Source: Clarkia xantiana subsp. parviflora
Taxonomy: Eukaryota > Streptophyta > Magnoliopsida > Myrtales > Onagraceae
Assembly: GCA_036873135.1 (NCBI GenBank)
Contig: JAPTYO010000011.1
Span: 3,828,298 to 3,892,297, forward strand
DNA length: 64,000 nucleotides
Direction: 5' to 3'
Shown here: positions 59,331-64,000 of the stretch, piece by piece
Layout: every line of letters starts with the position of its first letter
Position numbering within the stretch: position 1 is the first letter of the stretch
Program-made: the position numbers and the translations under genes
Notes under the pieces: generated by a model
What the model was told of the DNA's origin: nothing
Databases searched by the model: none
Seen by the model: only the letters and a program-made list of their open reading frames with translations

Positions 59331-59910
59331 ATGAAACACTTCAGGACTATATTCTTTGTCGTTCTGCTTCTTTTCATCACCATGGGTACGTAATTCACAA
59401 CGCAAACATTTTTTTCTTTTCATATTGTAATAATATCTTGTGTTATAATATAATATTTTTATTATTTAACATATTTACAGAGTTCTCGTCTTTATATAAC
59501 AAGTAAAATGAGTTGCTACTATTTACAGATCTAGCTATGTAAATGAAAATGTCGGTACTACTATTTTTTTATATAACGTTAATGATTCTCCGGAATTTTT
59601 TTTAAAAAAGTTATTATTATTATCCTACAAGATTTAATGAACTTGAATACGTATTAAAACATAACTCTTTTTGTCCTCCTAATAATTTCCTGCTTAATTG
59701 CATGCATTTTCAGGAAATAATGTGATATTAAGAGGAGAAGCTGTAGAATGCACTAAAAGCATATTTTTTGAGGAATGTACTGAAAAGACCAAACCTGCAT
59801 GTGATGCAGAGTGCAAGAAAGAATTTAGGAATTCATGGGGGAATTGTATTGGGAAAGCATGTACGTGTCACGTTCCTCAGTGTGGCCCTGCTGCATCAGA
59901 CACAAATTAA
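59331..59910 (+). CDS. Defensin-like secreted cysteine-rich peptide, unit 4
   Basis: Exons 59331-59385 and 59714-59910, 83 residues. C-terminal tail GPAASDTN in place of GPPASDTN, plus a silent TCC to TCA change in the NSWG serine. Cysteine frame unchanged. Confidence 0.9.
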
Positions 59911-62300
59911 TAAATAAACTGAAATATAATACTTCATACGTATTGTAATTTGCAAAATAATGACTATGTATTAGTGATTATGTAATCATATCGAATAAAT
60001 CAGTGTCCTATTTATGATAGTCGGTTATTTTTTTTTTTAAAAAAAAAAACTTGATTCCTAGCAAGAAAGCATCACCAGCATGATAGAAAAACGTTAATTC
60101 CATCTTTGCTAAAATGCTTAAATGTAAGGAAGGTTCAACATGAATCTCGACATTACCTTCATTAAGAAAATGTATGCAGCTACGAGGAGATTCATGCAAG
60201 AACAAATACAAGTTATTTTTAGGACTAGACCCTCTCAGAGACAATCATTAGAAATAATTGAAATATAAATTAGCCATTTAACCTTGTGTAGCTACAAATA
60301 CTTTCCTGCTAAATATGTTATAAAATTTAGGTTTAAAATATTTTTTGGTACCACATGTTTGATCGATTTTCACATTTTGTACAATATGTTTTTCTAATAC
60401 TTTTGGTGCAAATCATTTGGCACTTTGTAGAATATTGGTGCATTCATTAGTTGATCGTTAAACGGCATGTGCAAATCACGTGACTTTCCCTATACTTTTG
60501 ATTTTCTTAAATTTATTCTAGGGATATTGCAATTGAGTCTAGTGGTTGATTTCGAAACTTTTGGACTAAATGATGTATTAGTTGGACTTAATTTAACAAA
60601 TAAAAAAGTATAGGGCAAGTCACATGACTTGCACTAGCCACTTTACGACCAAAATTAACGGTCAACAAACGGATAGACAAATAGTCTACAAAGTGCAAAT
60701 GTTTTACACCAAAAGTATATTAGAAAAACATATTTTACTAAAAGGTAAAATTAGTTAAATTCGTGGTACCAAAAGACTCTTTAACCTTGAAATTTAAACC
60801 CACTTTATCAAATTTAGGTTCAAATTATTATATATAAAACCCTGGCAACCTTGATACTCATCATCTATCCCCATGAGTATTTTCCATGTGGTACAGATTT
60901 AGTTTAACGCTCCAAAAACACAAAGTTGAAATGAGGCAATTTAAACTTTTATGTTGGAACTCTTATTTACATATATATAGAACGAAGAATACTTGATGAA
61001 GGTTAAAATAACTTGTTCGCATCTACAGTGCATAAAACTTGATAGGGAACCATGCAATAAACCGAACATAATTAGTTCTTGCTTTAGTTTTAAACGTTGT
61101 AAGATGTCAACTAGAAACATTATAAATGACTAATTTATAATTTTAATAAACATATGAGTGATAAATTTTGTTCGTATAATAATATTCCCATTAGCCAAGC
61201 TTTTACGTTCATGACAATATTGGCAAACAAAAATTTCATTAAAAAAAACTTATGCATCAGTCACCGGTTGTAATAATTAATCCGAAATTTGTTGATTTGA
61301 TTTATAGATAAATCACGACACGATCCATGGAAAAAATCTATTGGTCTTGCTCGTTACACAAAACCATATTGGTGTCTTTTGAATTCCCTTACAATGAACT
61401 ATAAGGTGCTGGATTATTATTTTTGAAGTAATCAGTTAAAACACGACTTTTATGGCTTCAACGTTTACGTTTGAACAAAGTTTCTAAGACTTCAAAGCTC
61501 GATATCTAACAAACGAGACGATGGAATTCGGTTTCATCACTTGTGTTAGGTGAGTTAGGTCTCCATGAGTCTAATCATGGCCAGAAACAAGATTAAAACA
61601 TCCAAACCAGAATCCACCGTTAACAACATCCAAGATTTCTCTCTCTAGGGCAAATAGTAACAAAGGGATATAAAGATAAGAATTACTGAGTATTACCCTT
61701 GTTTCTAGTATCCTCCTTTAGTAGGTAGTAACAACTGAGACAATTCCTTAGGCCATAGCATGTCAACTTGATCGGTTTTGGCCACTCCTTTTTAAGCTCT
61801 TCGAAACCTCGACTACGTTCTTCATCTGTTGCTATGTAAGGTTTGTGTTGGGGTGTTCCGTGAGGAGGAAGCGAAACTAATCGGCTTGGTTTTGAACTAT
61901 ATCATCTCTGTTAGGGTTTTGGACTTAAACCCAACTTCCATAGTAGGTTAAAGATAAATTTAAAAAAAAAAAAAAAACTGTTTTGCCATTGACTTTTGTT
62001 AGTAGGTGAAATTATATTGAAGTTCTTTACTTTTGGTTTCTTACCACAAATTTGTCCCATGTGTTACATACCTTAAACTGAAAAAAAAAAAAAAAAACAA
62101 CAAAAATTAACAACAAAATCCATAGGATTGTGGTCATCTACTTATAATAGATATGATTTTTTCCTAATTTTCTCTCTTACCAAAATAAGACTAAATAAGA
62201 CACTATATATACAGGCACAAAAATCATAGATTTAAAGACAACGAAATTTAGCCCAGGAACAAAATAATTAGCTAAAAATCAAAAGATCCAAACATCAACC

Positions 62301-62881
62301 ATGAAACACTTAAGGACTATATTCTTTGTCGTTCTGCTTCTTTTCATCACCATGGGTACGTAATTCACAACGCAGACATTTGTTTCTTTTCATATTGTAA
62401 TAATATCTTGTGTTATAATATTATATTTTTATTATTTAACATATTTACAGAGTTCTTGTCTTTATATAACAAGTAAAATGAGTTGCTACTATTTACAGAT
62501 CTAGCTATGTAAATGAAAATGTCGGTACTACTATTTTTTTTATATAACGTCAATGATTCTCCGGATTTTTTTTAAAAAAAGTTATTATTATTATCCTACA
62601 AGATTTGAAGAACTTGAATACGTATTAAAACATAACTCTTTTTGTCCTCCTAATAATTTCCTGCTTAACTGCATGCATTTTCAGGAAATAATGTGATATT
62701 AAGAGGAGAAGCTGTAGAATGCACTAAAAGCATATTTTTTGAGGAATGTACTGAAAAGACCAAACCTGCATGTGATGCAGAGTGCAAGAAAGAATTTATG
62801 AATTCCTGGGGGAATTGTATTGGGAAAGCATGTACGTGTCACGTTCCTCAGTGTGGCCCTCCTGCATCAGACACAAATTAA
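62301..62881 (+). CDS. Defensin-like secreted cysteine-rich peptide, unit 5
   Basis: Exons 62301-62355 and 62685-62881, 83 residues. Signal peptide MKHLRT; in the mature part Arg to Met (KKEFMNSW). Cysteine frame unchanged. Its upstream region lacks about 590 bp found in units 1-4, ending about 0.93 kb before the ATG, yet the proximal promoter is intact. Confidence 0.9.
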
Positions 62882-63850
62882 TAAATAAACTGAAATATAA
62901 TACTTCATACATATTGTAATTTGCAAAATAATGACTATGTATTAGTGATTATGTAATCATATCGAATAAATCAGTGTCCTCTTTATGATAGTTGGTTATT
63001 TTTTTTTAAAAAAAAAAACTTGATTCCTAGCAAGAAAGCATCACCTGCATGATAGAAAAACGTTAATTCCATCTTTGCTAAAATGCTTAAATGTAAGGAA
63101 GGTTCAACATGAATCTCGACATTACCTTCATTAAGAAAAGGTATGCAGCTACGAGGAGATTCATGCAAGAACAAATACAAGTTATTTTTAGGACTAGACC
63201 CTCTCAGAGACAATCATTAGAAATAATTGAAATATAAATTAGCCATTTAACCTTGTGTAGCTACAAATACTTTCCTGCTAAATATGTTATAAAATTTAGG
63301 TTTAAAATATTTTTTGGTACCACATGTTTGATCGATTTTCACATTTTGTACAATATGTTTTTCTAATACTTTTGGTGCAAATCATTTGGCACTTTGTAGA
63401 ATATTGGTGCATTCATTAGTTGATCGTTAAACGGCACGTGCAAATCACGTGACTTTCCCTATACTTTTGATTTTCTTCAAATTATTCTAGGGATATTGCA
63501 ATTGAGTCTAGTGGTTGATTTATAAACTTTTGGACTAAATTTGAAAAAAAAAAGTTACAGATGTATTAGATGGACTAAATTTAACAAATACAAAAGTATA
63601 GGGCAAGTCACATGACTTGCACGAGCCACTTTACGACCAAAATTAACGGTCAACGAACGGATAGACAAATAGTCTACAAAGTGCAAATGTTTTACACCAA
63701 AAGTATATTAGAAAAACATATTTTACTAAAAGGTAAAATTAGTTAAATACGTGGTACCAAAAGACTCTTTAAACCTGAAATTTAAACCCCCTTTATCAAA
63801 TTTAGGTTTCAATTATTTCATATATAACCCTGGCAACCTTGATACTCATC

Positions 63851-64000
63851 ATCTATCCCCAGATCTCTATCTCATATATTCCCTCTGACTCATGCATGAG
63901 TATTTTCCATGTGGTACAGATTTAGTTTAACGCTCCGAAAACACAAAGTTGAAATGAGGCAATTTAAACTTTTATGTTGGAACTCTTTTTACATACTAGG
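63851..64000. repeat. Start of unit 6 of the defensin-like array (cut by window end)
   Basis: atctatccccagatctctat followed by the usual unit sequence through tgttggaactctt. The window ends about 4.4 kb before a sixth gene would be expected to finish at the normal spacing. Confidence 0.9.

Larger units (their letters stand above)
46585..64000. repeat. Tandem array of a 3.55-3.59 kb unit carrying defensin-like genes
   Basis: Unit boundaries are set at atctatcccc followed by agatctctatctcatat: U1 46585-50144 (3560), U2 50145-53717 (3573), U3 53718-57309 (3592), U4 57310-60862 (3553), U5 60863-63850 (2988), U6 63851 to the window end. By eye the units agree at well over nine of ten bases along their whole length, introns and flanks included. 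All genes point the same way. The array starts directly against the LTR remnant on the left and continues past position 64000. Confidence 0.95.

Overview
The window is nuclear DNA of a flowering plant, most likely a eudicot. It is very AT-rich, with intron-containing genes (GT-AG introns, one GC-AG), a plastid-targeted signal peptidase, a ROP-GEF with a PRONE domain and defensin-like genes. It also carries plant repeat classes: Helitrons, LTR and TRIM-like elements, MITEs, a LINE remnant and SINE-like pieces. The species cannot be named from sequence alone. Exon models were built by hand: conserved protein segments were joined at splice sites that keep the frame.

Layout. 1-1520 (minus): RNA polymerase subunit RPB5, with its last exon beyond the window edge. 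3419-7702 (plus): a bark-storage-protein / MTA-SAH-nucleosidase-like gene whose introns hold several repeats. 7.7-11.4 kb: repeat-rich intergenic DNA with a Helitron 5' end, a SINE-like piece and an orphan exon-like segment. 11416-15040 (minus): a 13-exon plastidic glucose transporter. 16-19 kb: a MITE, a SINE-like retroposon and a decayed LINE. 19317-27137: two complete-looking Helitrons, directly head to tail, one carrying an EF-hand gene fragment. 27.7-29.15 kb: an unassigned GC-rich island. 29904-34869 (plus): a RopGEF. 35511-37038 (minus): a small mitochondrial NOXY2/NFD6-like gene, largely hidden behind an opposite-strand ORF. 38718-40742 (minus): a thylakoidal/plastid type I signal peptidase. 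41876-42146: a protein-kinase N-lobe fragment.

42170-45236 is a tandem array of miniature LTR retroelements. Four internal domains of about 425 bp alternate with shared LTRs of about 430 bp. Each has an initiator-tRNA-Met-type primer site and an open reading frame of unknown family, and the copies alternate in an A-B-A-B pattern. A short duplicated segment and the 3' end of a second LTR retroelement follow (45237-46584).

46585 to the window end is a young tandem array of a 3.55-3.59 kb unit (one copy shortened to 2.99 kb). Each unit carries one two-exon gene for a small secreted eight-cysteine defensin-like peptide, a fold-back element and an exon-like minus-strand ORF. Five whole genes are present, and a sixth unit starts at 63851 and runs out of the window.

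The single-copy genes are ordinary cellular genes with no evident functional link. The accessory interest lies in the defensin-like array, the TRIM-like array with its conserved ORF, the tandem Helitrons, and the captured or decayed gene fragments.
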